DNA of 10,299 bases, taken from NCBI GenBank assembly GCA_026002305.1, contig BOBI01000079.1, positions 1 to 10,299 of the forward strand, written 5' to 3'. The position numbers and the translations under genes were made by a program. How positions within the stretch are numbered: position 1 is the stretch's first letter; every line of letters begins with the position of its first letter. Shown one piece after another: positions 1 through 6,249 of this stretch. Under the pieces are notes generated by a model, which was given only the letters and a program-made list of their open reading frames with translations, ran no database searches and was not told where the DNA came from. Source of the DNA: Spirochaetia bacterium. Lineage in GTDB: Bacteria; Spirochaetota; Spirochaetia; Treponematales; Breznakiellaceae.

Positions 1-1812
1 GAAATGTTCGCAGGTCTTGCCTTTACGGTCGTATTTAGTCTTTCAATCAGTCTTTTTGTGGCTCTGTTTTTAGTGCCGATACTTTCAAGCCGCTATATGC
101 CGCTTGTTACACGTAAACAGGTACCTCTTACAGGCAAACTTGCAGCTATCGACAGAGTGTTTGAAAATGCTCTTAAAGGCCTTGATAACAAATACCGCGG
201 AGCCGTGAGTTGGGTTATAAGACATAAACTTTTAACTGTTGGTGTAATTTTTGCGATATTTGTTATAAGCATTTTGGGCGCTGTAAAAATCGGTTATGTA
301 TTTTTGCCTGAGGAGGCTGCCGATTCTGTAACCTTAAGCGTAAAATTACCGCTAGGCACCCCGCTAAAAGAAACACAGCGGACACTAAAACAGGTACAGG
401 ATATTACAAAAACAGTTCTAGCTCCTAATGGCGACCCTGTATATACAAGAATTATTATGAGTTCCGGCGGAGGCGGTATATTTAGTTCGGGCGGCAGCAA
501 TACCGGCTCGCTGCGTTTTAACCTTCCGGATTTTAAAAAGCAAACTATGGACGCTAACGAAGTTAAAGCCGCAATACGCCCGTTTTTTAACCAATTCCCA
601 GGTGTAAATTTTAACTTTTCCGAAGGCAATATGGGTTTTGGCGGCTCCGGCAATCCTATTGATATTGTTTTACGCACCGATAACCTTGTAAAAGGCAAGG
701 CTATGGCAGATAAAATAGCGGACTTGATAAAAACACGCCTTCCGGCAGTTACCGAGCCTATGGTGAGTCTTGATGACGGATTGCCGCAATTCGAAATAAT
801 TCTTAACCGCGACAGAATGTACGCCTTGGGTCTTAACGCCGCCACTGTGGGGAACGAAATAAAAGCCGCGGTCGACGGCCTTACCGCTTCAAAGTTTAAA
901 GAAGCCGGAAACGATTATGATATTGTTCTTATCTTTAAAGAAACCGACCGTAATTCGCGCCCTGCGCTTGATCAAATATTTGTAAAAAGCGTTACCGGCC
1001 AGCGTATTCCGCTTTCAAATTTTGCAAGCTACCGCGAGGGCACAGGCCCTATGACAATAAGCAGGGAGGATCAAAGCCGTGTAATTCATATAACAGCCGG
1101 TATTGTTCCGGGTACCACGCTTAACGCAATAACGGATGAGGTACGCGCTCTTATAAATGCGGAAATACCTGCGGAAAGCGATGTCCTTATTATGTACGAA
1201 GGCGATAACGCGGAAATGATAAAAATGATGGTGAACTTTGTGTTAATAATGATAGTAGCTATAGCGCTGGTTTTTGGCGTTATGGCAAGTCTTTTTGAAT
1301 CATTTAAGGACCCGTTCATTATCATATTTACAATACCGCTATCGTTTATCGGTATCGTAGCGATATACGCGGTAACAGGCGACAAATTCAATATTCTAAC
1401 TGTTGTAGGCCTTTTGGTTTTGGTAGGCGTAATTGTAAATAACGGTATAGTTCTTGTTGACTATACAAACCTCTTGCGAAAAAGGGGGTATAATTTACAC
1501 GATGCCTGTATCGAAGCCGCGGGAAACCGTCTGCGTCCTATTCTTATGTCAACGCTAACCACGATTCTGGGTTTGGCGCCTATGGCATTCGTGCCGGGCG
1601 ACGGCTCTGAAATGGTGGGGCCGATAGGCAAAACAGTTTTTGGCGGGTTGGCTATTGGAACACTAATGACATTGTTTTTAATGCCGTCAATTTATGCCTT
1701 TATGAATAAAAACGACGAGCGTAACAAAGCAAGAGCCGCAGCACGGCGTGAAGGTATCGCCGCCGGATTAAAAGGCAAGCAGCTTAAACAAAATGCTGCC
1801 GGAGGAATATAA
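1..1812 (+). CDS. RND efflux transporter permease, C-terminal part
   Basis: Partial inner-membrane proton-driven RND efflux pump (HAE/AcrB-like); the frame is open to the left edge, so roughly the last 600 residues of a usual ~1000-residue protein are seen. In order: the end of the first membrane bundle (VVFSLSISLFVALFLVPIL), TM7 (about residues 75-95), the second periplasmic porter/docking loop with a Gly-rich stretch (about 150-165), then TM8-TM12 from about residue 410. The TM10 signature GVIVNNGIVLVDYTN is clear, followed by RLRPILMSTLTTILG and GLAIGTLMTLFLMPSIYAF. At the position of the AcrB TM10 lysine there is Asn, as in many non-proteobacterial pumps. The C-terminus is a short Lys/Ala-rich cytoplasmic tail. 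The stop (TAA) overlaps the next ATG, so the two genes are translationally coupled. The adaptor and outer-membrane genes would lie upstream, outside the window. Confidence 0.95.
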   Translation, partial: EMFAGLAFTVVFSLSISLFVALFLVPILSSRYMPLVTRKQVPLTGKLAAIDRVFENALKGLDNKYRGAVSWVIRHKLLTVGVIFAIFVISILGAVKIGYVFLPEEAADSVTLSVKLPLGTPLKETQRTLKQVQDITKTVLAPNGDPVYTRIIMSSGGGGIFSSGGSNTGSLRFNLPDFKKQTMDANEVKAAIRPFFNQFPGVNFNFSEGNMGFGGSGNPIDIVLRTDNLVKGKAMADKIADLIKTRLPAVTEPMVSLDDGLPQFEIILNRDRMYALGLNAATVGNEIKAAVDGLTASKFKEAGNDYDIVLIFKETDRNSRPALDQIFVKSVTGQRIPLSNFASYREGTGPMTISREDQSRVIHITAGIVPGTTLNAITDEVRALINAEIPAESDVLIMYEGDNAEMIKMMVNFVLIMIVAIALVFGVMASLFESFKDPFIIIFTIPLSFIGIVAIYAVTGDKFNILTVVGLLVLVGVIVNNGIVLVDYTNLLRKRGYNLHDACIEAAGNRLRPILMSTLTTILGLAPMAFVPGDGSEMVGPIGKTVFGGLAIGTLMTLFLMPSIYAFMNKNDERNKARAAARREGIAAGLKGKQLKQNAAGGI

Positions 1813-2294
1813 TGAGAATTGAAGTAATAGCCAACAACTCGGTTGAAGAAAATATTTTCGAGGCTTTTAAGGAAGAAGGCGTTGCAAAATTTTACACAAA
1901 ATTTAACGGCGCCCACGGCGTAGGCACATCCGGCCCCCGCATGGGGGACGCAATCTGGCCGGAAGAAAACTTTGTACTTGTTATCTGGTGCGATCTAAAA
2001 GAAGCGCTGGGTATAGAGCGCGCCTTAAAAAAAATTAAGGGGCAGTTCCCTGCCGAAGGCATTAAACTTTTCGGCCTTCATGAATTATCCACAAGCGCGC
2101 TTCTTACCGGAGAAAAACAACGTATGATAGAGTACAAGCCGGATGAATTAATTGAATCCGGTGCATTGGAATCTATCGAATCAATGGAGGGGCTTCCAAT
2201 AACACCACACCCCGAAACCGGTGTGCCGGATGTACCCGATGTGCCGGAGGAGCCGCCGTTTCATCTGCCGGACGGCTTGGGGCTTAATGTTTGA
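1812..2294 (+). CDS. PG0541-like transporter-associated PII-like protein
   Basis: Small cytoplasmic protein of 160 aa. The first ~100 residues resemble the PG0541 family of RND-transporter-associated proteins, which have a PII-like alpha/beta fold: MRIEVIANNSVEENIFEAF, then a GVGTSGPRMGDAIWPEENF loop, then a ferredoxin-like strand (VLVIWCDLKEALGIERALK) and a KLFGLHEL strand. A role in sensing or modulating the adjacent pump is inferred only from constant gene association. GGAGG at 1801-1805 lies 6 nt before the ATG, and the ATG shares one base with the pump stop (TAATG). Unlike the usual ~100-residue family members, this protein has a ~55-residue acidic, proline-rich tail containing VPDVPDVPEEPP, probably disordered. 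Family assignment is by motif recognition. Confidence 0.75.
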   Translation: MRIEVIANNSVEENIFEAFKEEGVAKFYTKFNGAHGVGTSGPRMGDAIWPEENFVLVIWCDLKEALGIERALKKIKGQFPAEGIKLFGLHELSTSALLTGEKQRMIEYKPDELIESGALESIESMEGLPITPHPETGVPDVPDVPEEPPFHLPDGLGLNV

Positions 2295-2376
2295 TAACGG
2301 CAATTCTGAATTTGAAAAAATTCAACCACGAAAGAAGATTGAAGAAGCCCGGATAGAACGGCTGGCAAGGCAATGA
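2287..2376 (+). CDS. Possible 29-aa ORF coupled to the PG0541-like gene
   Basis: The ATG at 2287 lies inside the last codons of the previous gene (ATG, then TGA 3 nt later), a typical coupling arrangement. It encodes 29 residues beginning MFDNGNSEFEKIQPRKKIEE and ending in a basic RLARQ; about a third are Lys/Arg/Glu. No Shine-Dalgarno is needed if coupled, and none is obvious. It ends 4 bp before the convergent antitoxin stop. It could be a genuine micro-protein, the 5' stub of a third operon gene cut off by the arrival of the TA module, or chance. No family is recognised. Confidence 0.3.
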   Translation: MFDNGNSEFEKIQPRKKIEEARIERLARQ

Positions 2377-2380
2377 AGGG

Positions 2381-2584
2381 CTATTTGACGCTATGGGCCA
2401 GAGTTTCGGGGCCAGCGGTGGCCATGGCGGGAGCGCGTGTGGGGCGGCCTTGGGGAGTAGCGGGAGATTTGAAACAGCGGCTCTCAAATTCTTTTAGATC
2501 TTCTGCGGTTATCCCCCCGCTTTCATAAAGGTCTTTAAATTCCCCGTGGAGGTGCTTATAAACGGCACTCTTGTACTTTCTCAT
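2381..2584 (-). CDS. Antitoxin of toxin-first TA pair 1, HTH-less (paralogue 1)
   Basis: A 67-aa protein downstream of and overlapping the toxin (ATGA overlap); GGAG lies 8 nt before the ATG. The N-terminus (MRKYKSAVYKHLHGEFKDLY, then GGITAEDLKEFESRC) matches the N-terminal helix region of XRE-type antitoxins that accompany PF06296 RelE-like toxins (pattern KYKS..., G-I-T, EF...C). In those antitoxins an HTH DNA-binding domain follows. Here the remaining ~28 residues are Pro/Ala/Thr-rich and end in LAHSVK, with no HTH. The paralogue at 4914-5120 has the same architecture, so this is unlikely to be a private truncation. Either the antitoxin works without an HTH, or autoregulation comes from elsewhere. 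It converges on the efflux operon with 4 bp between stops. Confidence 0.7.
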   Translation of the reverse strand: MRKYKSAVYKHLHGEFKDLYESGGITAEDLKEFESRCFKSPATPQGRPTRAPAMATAGPETLAHSVK

Positions 2585-2949
2585 AGCCCTATCTCCTTAA
2601 TCTTCCCCGCTTCTATAAGGGCGGTCAATTCCTTATCGGTAAATTTAAGATATGCTCTCGCGGCTTTCTTAAAATCCCTCAGCTCATCATCCTCTATGTT
2701 TCCCCTGTCGGACTTGGCAAAAACATAGGTATAAAACAACCGTTCATCCTTACGGAAAAACAAAATGGCCCTAAAGCCCCCGGCTTTTCCAGCCCCGGAC
2801 CGGGCGATCCGCTTTTTGAATACTTCCCCGCCTAAATCGGCCTCATACTCTCCCCTGTTCACTTCATCCGCTGCAACCAGTAAATCCGTATCGGTGATCC
2901 GCGCTTTACCAGCCAGCCGGGAAAAGCTCTTTGTCTTAAATATACGCAT
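2581..2949 (-). CDS. RelE/HigB-type toxin (PF06296-like), pair 1
   Basis: A 122-aa protein with the core of the PF06296 RelE-like mRNA interferase family: MRIFKTKSFSRLAGK at the N-terminus, DLGGEVFKKRIAR, then GKAGGFRAILFFRKDERLFY, YVFAKSDRGNIEDDELRDFK and a C-terminal helix ending KIKEIGL. Family members act in the cytoplasm, cutting mRNA at the ribosome until neutralised by the partner antitoxin. The length is normal and the frame is intact. The start is the ATG after a weak GGGAAAT Shine-Dalgarno. The gene order is toxin first, antitoxin second with ATGA overlap, as in higBA-type loci. A promoter with a near-consensus -10 lies ~60 bp upstream. It is clearly paralogous to the damaged toxin at 5117-5479. 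Confidence 0.85.
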   Translation of the reverse strand: MRIFKTKSFSRLAGKARITDTDLLVAADEVNRGEYEADLGGEVFKKRIARSGAGKAGGFRAILFFRKDERLFYTYVFAKSDRGNIEDDELRDFKKAARAYLKFTDKELTALIEAGKIKEIGL

Positions 2950-3010
2950 ATTTCCCTTTTTTGCAAATAGGGCGTGATGGCATAGTCCTTCCGAACTGGT
3001 TCATAAGGGC

Positions 3011-3039
3011 AGTATACCATAAAAGAGGCTTTTTTCCAG
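3011..3039 (-). promoter_or_regulatory. Predicted promoter of TA pair 1 (extended -10)
   Basis: On the minus strand a TATACT -10 (3016-3011) is preceded by TGG, giving an extended -10 element. The -35 at 17-bp spacing (CTGGAA, 3039-3034) is poor, matching TTGACA at three positions. It reads into the toxin start at 2949. Sequence inference only. Confidence 0.5.
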
Positions 3040-3056
3040 CTATTTCCTCACCCTTT

Positions 3057-3076
3057 TTTGTGAACTATTTGTGAAC
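3057..3076. repeat. Direct repeat TTTGTGAAC x2, possible operator
   Basis: TTTGTGAAC occurs at 3057-3065 and again at 3068-3076, an 11-bp period of about one helical turn. It lies 41-60 bp upstream of the TA pair 1 -10 box, a position suited to a regulator binding site. It could equally be a chance or boundary repeat. The rest of 2950-3123 is non-coding apart from a 15-codon ORF described under findings. Confidence 0.3.
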
Positions 3077-3236
3077 CGGGGGCCTCATATCTCCTCTAAT
3101 TCATTGTCTGGTATAAAATTAGCAAAATTCATCAAATACGATACTTAAAACTGGTGGCGGCGGTACGATACCCGCCAAGTTTAATTTTTCCGGCGCCACA
3201 CTAAGCCCCAGCCTAAATATCGTAGCGTCCCGGTAT

Positions 3237-4532
3237 GTGGTAGACGGCGGCATCCTCAGGTCGTTCACCCCCGTAACCGACTCGGATTCGTTTACACATT
3301 ACGCCACAGCCTATGGTACTCTTGGGAATAAATTGCAAAGCATTACCCCTACAAAGGCTAAAATGCTCATTGGGTCTCTTACATTGGTCGGCGAAAATGG
3401 CAGCTTAATCGTGCCCCTCGTTTCTGCGGAAAGCCCGGTACCGGATTTTGACTTTGCCAATCCCGTAACGCTTACCCTGGGGGAGATTCCAAGCGGTCAT
3501 TATGATATGTTACTATTCCAGATTCAGCCCGGAGAAATGACAAGGAATGGAACATACTACTGTTCAGAAATAAGGTTTCCCTGGCCTGTCGACCATGACA
3601 GGCTTGACAGAAGTTATGGAAATGAAACGCCCCCGGACGGCAGTGTAGTTATCCGCTGGCTTGAGGTCTGCAATAATGACCCTGTTAAAACTCCTGAGGG
3701 TAATCAGGCTGCTAATACCGGTACTTTGAATCACATCATATTCGCGGGGAACACCCGTAAAATGGTAGTCTATGATGATATTTACGCCGATAATCTTTTA
3801 CCTGGTTATCCGCATACACTTATTCACTCCAAATGGGATGAGCCCGCCCTTGAAGGTATAGCCCCCCGCCAGAGCGCTCTGGTCGTCCCTTTTGAGGGTA
3901 TAGATATTCCTGAAGACGCAAGCGCGGTGCGCTTTGAAATCAGCTGGGACTTGGAAGGCCTGATCGAGCTGTACAATAAGGGAACCTCCCACACCACCGA
4001 CGACATTTTCGTGCTAAAGAACGGCTGGTGGGATGCGTTTTCGATAAAAGCGGTAATTGAAGGCGGCGGCGGAGACACGTGGGCTGATATTACCAATTTG
4101 GCCCAGATAAACGGAACATGGAAAGGTACAAGTAATGAATCAGAAACCTTACAACAGTTTTTCGGAGAATACTATAATGCGGCGTCACACAGTACCATAA
4201 ACTTAACCACAAATGATGTAATAACCGCCACGGTTAATGCAGGCACATCTACCTGGGAGTACTCATTGAAACGAACGAGGACTTTTTTCGGTGGAGATAT
4301 AAACCGCGAATGGTCTGCGATCAAGACCGAATTTGGGAAGCCAGAGCTGGGCTGGGGAGACTTCAATGACAGCACCCATTCCATGTCGCAAACGTATGGC
4401 CCAATTTCTGAACCTATAAGCGAGGCCACTTTTGTCGGTTCAAAAATAAATCAGAATGGGACGAAATTAAAGCTCGCTGCCGGTACCATAGGGAGTGGTT
4501 CTCCGGAAATTATCCTTGTAAAACAGCCATAA
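3237..4532 (+). CDS. Unrecognised beta-rich, probably exported protein, 5'-truncated
   Basis: No family recognised. The frame is open from 3124, just after a TAG at 3121-3123, and contains no ATG, GTG or TTG until GTG 3237, which has no Shine-Dalgarno. The extra upstream codons (NTILKTGGGGTIPAKFNFSG and on) look like real protein, so the true 5' end, presumably with a signal peptide or lipobox, has probably been lost. The 431 residues from 3237 are rich in beta-forming, aromatic, Gly/Asn and Thr residues (for example SGHYDMLLFQIQPGEM, EGGGGDTWADITNLAQINGT, KINQNGTKLKLAAGTIGSGS) with only three Cys and no hydrophobic membrane segment. This is typical of secreted or surface-exposed spirochaete proteins, an inference from composition. 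The ORF is otherwise intact to TAA. It is probably a pseudogene, or part of one whose 5' end lies elsewhere. Confidence 0.6.
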   Translation: MVDGGILRSFTPVTDSDSFTHYATAYGTLGNKLQSITPTKAKMLIGSLTLVGENGSLIVPLVSAESPVPDFDFANPVTLTLGEIPSGHYDMLLFQIQPGEMTRNGTYYCSEIRFPWPVDHDRLDRSYGNETPPDGSVVIRWLEVCNNDPVKTPEGNQAANTGTLNHIIFAGNTRKMVVYDDIYADNLLPGYPHTLIHSKWDEPALEGIAPRQSALVVPFEGIDIPEDASAVRFEISWDLEGLIELYNKGTSHTTDDIFVLKNGWWDAFSIKAVIEGGGGDTWADITNLAQINGTWKGTSNESETLQQFFGEYYNAASHSTINLTTNDVITATVNAGTSTWEYSLKRTRTFFGGDINREWSAIKTEFGKPELGWGDFNDSTHSMSQTYGPISEPISEATFVGSKINQNGTKLKLAAGTIGSGSPEIILVKQP

Positions 4533-4698
4533 CCTTAACGCAGGCGTGCCCCCAAATGGGTAAGCGCGCCTGATGGTCATACACTTGGGGAGGTTTCTCC
4601 GCTTCCTCAAGCATTGCCAGTTCCTGGGTGGTAACCCTGTACCAGCCTTCCGGGAATATCTCTCCATACCAGATATAAGCTCCGTTCTTCGCTTTCCG
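4510..4698 (-). other. Possible remnant of an unidentified gene (3' end only)
   Basis: An open frame of 62 codons between stops at 4699-4701 and 4510-4512, with no convincing start. It reads plausible protein: NGAYIWYGEIFPEGWYRV, then TTQELAMLEEAEKPPQVY, then LPIWGHACVKVMAVLQG. The Trp/Tyr and Glu content is unlike a random frame, but no family is recognised. It overlaps the end of the convergent exported-protein gene by 23 bp and lies just beyond repeat copy A. It may be the tail of a deleted gene. The other frames here look like noise. Confidence 0.25.
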
Positions 4699-4716
4699 TT
4701 AAACGATGGCTTCTTT

Positions 4717-4918
4717 ATTCTCCGTGCGGTTTAATACCGTCTGCACGCTACGCACCTGCTTGCGTGCGAGGGCTCTGCGGCGGTTCTTCTAAAGCGGTAG
4801 TAAACCGCACACGTACAATCACTTCCTATAGAACGACAGCTTTGGTTTTGTATCCATTCATAAGATTGGAACAAAAACAAAGCTGATACCGCGCTGCTCT
4901 GCGGCGCGGTAGTTCATT
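4717..4918 (+). mobile_element. Structured repeat element, copy A (long form)
   Basis: Non-coding 202-bp element bounded by ATT on both sides, beginning ATTCTCCGTGCGG and ending GCGGTAGTTCATT. Positions 4772-4918 are identical over 147 bp to copy B (7335-7189, opposite strand), and the first 23 bp match copies B and C. Predicted structure: stem 4724-4739 with 4795-4810 (one mismatch), central 15-bp stem 4837-4851 with 4871-4885 (one mismatch, 19-nt loop), and a terminal GC-rich hairpin near 4887-4911. Relative to B it carries 28 extra bases in the apical loop of the first stem, containing a GCACGC/GCGTGC mini-hairpin. It sits exactly at the antitoxin 2 stop and supplies the present TGA. Excision restoring one ATT would give TAA and the same protein. 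This fits a MITE- or PATE-like element. Confidence 0.75.
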
Positions 4919-5120
4919 TGGCGCTGTGGCCGTGGGGTGCGGATGCGGCGGCAACCGCAGGGGAGCGCTTCGCGGTAGAGACTCCGGCAGTGTCGGCTGT
5001 TGATACAAGACAGGATTGGTCAAACTCTTTCATGCGCGCCTCGGTGATTATACCGTCTTTATAAAGGTCAATGGCCGATTCGTGGATAACCCTGGCAACC
5101 GTACTTTTGTACTTTTTCAT
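4914..5120 (-). CDS. Antitoxin of TA pair 2, HTH-less (paralogue 2)
   Basis: A 68-aa paralogue of the antitoxin at 2381-2584: MKKYKSTVARVIHESAIDLY, then DGIITEARMKEFDQSCL, followed by an Ala/Ser/Pro-rich tail ending GHSAK in place of an HTH domain. GGAG precedes the ATG and the toxin stop overlaps it (ATGA). Both ends are intact: the start and Shine-Dalgarno are good, and the stop TGA is provided by the end of repeat copy A without changing the last residue. Its toxin has lost its start codon, so this may now be an orphan antitoxin. It could still neutralise the related intact toxin of pair 1; that is inference. Confidence 0.65.
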   Translation of the reverse strand: MKKYKSTVARVIHESAIDLYKDGIITEARMKEFDQSCLVSTADTAGVSTAKRSPAVAAASAPHGHSAK

Positions 5121-5479
5121 TTTATCTCCTTCAAACGCCCGTCTTTTAAGCGGGCCGTTATCTGTTCATCGGTAAAATCAAGGTATGCCTTGGCAAGATC
5201 CTTGTAATCCCTTAATTCATCATCCTCTATGTTATCCAGCTTTGCCTTGGGATAGGCAAAGTAAAAGTATAGCTTCTCCCCTTTCCTGAAAAACAGGATA
5301 AACCGATACCCGCCACGTTTACCTTCCCCCGGTCTGGCAAACCGAAGTTTAAAAACATGCCCGCCCAAGTCATCGGCGCTGCTTTCACCCCGATCTATCA
5401 GATCGGCAGCGGCTTTTAAGTCCGTGTCATTAATATTTGCTTTTTGGGCAAATTTGGTAAACCACTTCGCCTTAAATAT
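5117..5479 (-). pseudogene. RelE/HigB-type toxin of pair 2, start codon lost
   Basis: Reads in one frame from IFKAKWFTKFAQKANINDTD at 5479 through DDLGGHVFKLRFARPGEGK, RGGYRFILFFRKGEKLYFYF and NIEDDELRDYKDLAKAYLDF to KEIK, collinear with the intact toxin at 2581-2949 (MRIFKTK...). The first two codons are missing: upstream in frame come S-A and then TAG (5494-5492), with no ATG/GTG/TTG. The nearest in-frame start is a TTG at 5368, which would drop ~37 N-terminal residues that form part of the RelE fold. Upstream sequence is a VirB8/TrbF fragment, so the 5' end was removed by a recombination or deletion junction at about 5471-5482. The toxin is probably inactive or very poorly translated. Confidence 0.75.
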
Positions 5480-5727
5480 TGCGCTTCGCCGCTAGGCATT
5501 ACGTTTATCAAAACAGGTACTGTTTTTTGTAAACCCACCGCGTAAACAAAAAAACAAAAACTGGTAAAAAATAGTATTAACACGCCGCCTCCGATAATGG
5601 TTCTCCACCATCTCATCTCGTTCATCTTGTCCAGAAGAATATCGGCGTAGGCCTTGTCCTGTCCTTGTCGAAACGGATTCGGGACATCTATTGTTTTGTA
5701 GTTTGTAACTTTGCGTAGTGATGGCAT
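5480..5727 (-). pseudogene. VirB8/TrbF-like conjugation protein, N-terminal fragment
   Basis: The first ~83 codons resemble the N-terminus of VirB8/TrbF inner-membrane components of conjugative type IV secretion systems: a cytoplasmic segment (VPNPFRQGQDKAYADILLDK), a single membrane helix (about WWRTIIGGGVLILFFTSFCF), then the start of the periplasmic domain with VPVLINVMPSGEAQYL, which fits the VP-hydrophobic...GEA pattern just after the helix. The family normally continues for another ~150 residues. Here the frame enters toxin 2 sequence at QYL and reads nonsense to a stop at 5416. The ATG at 5727 lacks a clear Shine-Dalgarno. No other conjugation gene is visible, so this is a relic of an integrative conjugative element. 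The rest of the gene is not seen nearby. Confidence 0.6.
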
Positions 5728-5765
5728 TGTTTTTTTTAAAAGTGGTCTTTTTTAAAGTGAAAAGG

Positions 5766-6095
5766 TTATAGAGTTATAATTTCTCGTCCTGTTCGCAAGA
5801 CTTCTTCAACAAAAGGATTGCCGTTTTCGATTTCAGATGTAGGGAAGGCATTAGGCTCAATAAGTAACTCATGGTCATACTTTGTCTTAATGTAAAACAG
5901 TTCCGTCAGCACATCCCAATCGCGTCTTGTTTCAAAATCATTTGAGAAAAAACAGAGGTCAACATCGCTGTCATCTCTAGGATTTCCCTTAGCATACGAA
6001 CCGTAAAGATACACCTTGTCTATGGGCATTTTCTCTTTTACATCTTTGATGTATCTTTGGACGATACTGTAGACGGTTTTAATGTCAGTAACCAC
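5766..6095 (-). CDS. MNT-type minimal nucleotidyltransferase (HEPN/MNT antitoxin)
   Basis: A 109-aa polymerase-beta-fold nucleotidyltransferase with the full signature GSYAKGNPRDDSDVDL: Gly32-Ser33 and metal-binding Asp44 and Asp46, with acidic residues in YDHELLIEP as candidates for the third carboxylate. The length is typical of MntA-like proteins. Family members act as antitoxins by adenylylating (AMPylating) a HEPN RNase toxin. The start is GTG 6095, 7 nt after AAAGGAGG (6110-6103). The partner is present only as its last ~60 codons immediately upstream and overlapping, so this gene is probably an orphan. The frame is intact. Confidence 0.85.
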   Translation of the reverse strand: MVTDIKTVYSIVQRYIKDVKEKMPIDKVYLYGSYAKGNPRDDSDVDLCFFSNDFETRRDWDVLTELFYIKTKYDHELLIEPNAFPTSEIENGNPFVEEVLRTGREIITL

Positions 6096-6247
6096 GCGAA
6101 CACCTCCTTTGTCTTTTTAAGGCACGCTTTAGCGTCATCCTTACTAGCAACAGAACTTAACATCGTTTTATATTTAGGATACCTCGTATTGAAGTAGAAA
6201 GCACTCACAAAAGAATTCTGCGCATTGTGAGAAAAAGGCGCCTCTAA
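6038..6247 (-). pseudogene. HEPN-domain toxin, 3' remnant
   Basis: A frame overlapping the MNT start by 58 bp reads LEAPFSHNAQNSFVSAFYF, then NTRYPKYKTMLSSVASKDDA, then KACLKKTKEVFAWLLTL, and ends at TAA 6040-6038. The (N)TRYP motif followed by a final Lys/Ala-rich helix is characteristic of the C-terminal end of PF05168-type HEPN proteins, and the position directly before an MNT gene is the expected operon place. Upstream of about 6247 the frame runs into the 3' end of the lipoprotein gene with no start, so the first half, including the catalytic R-X4-6-H region, is gone. Confidence 0.6.
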
Positions 6248-6249
6248 AG

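Noticed and set aside
294..845. Minus-strand ORF of 183 codons within the RND pump gene
   Set aside because: Antisense shadow of a strongly conserved membrane protein; no start signal or family resemblance.
3824..4429. Minus-strand ORFs opposite the exported-type protein
   Set aside because: Overlapping alternate frames without ribosome binding sites; the plus frame has the coherent protein-like composition.
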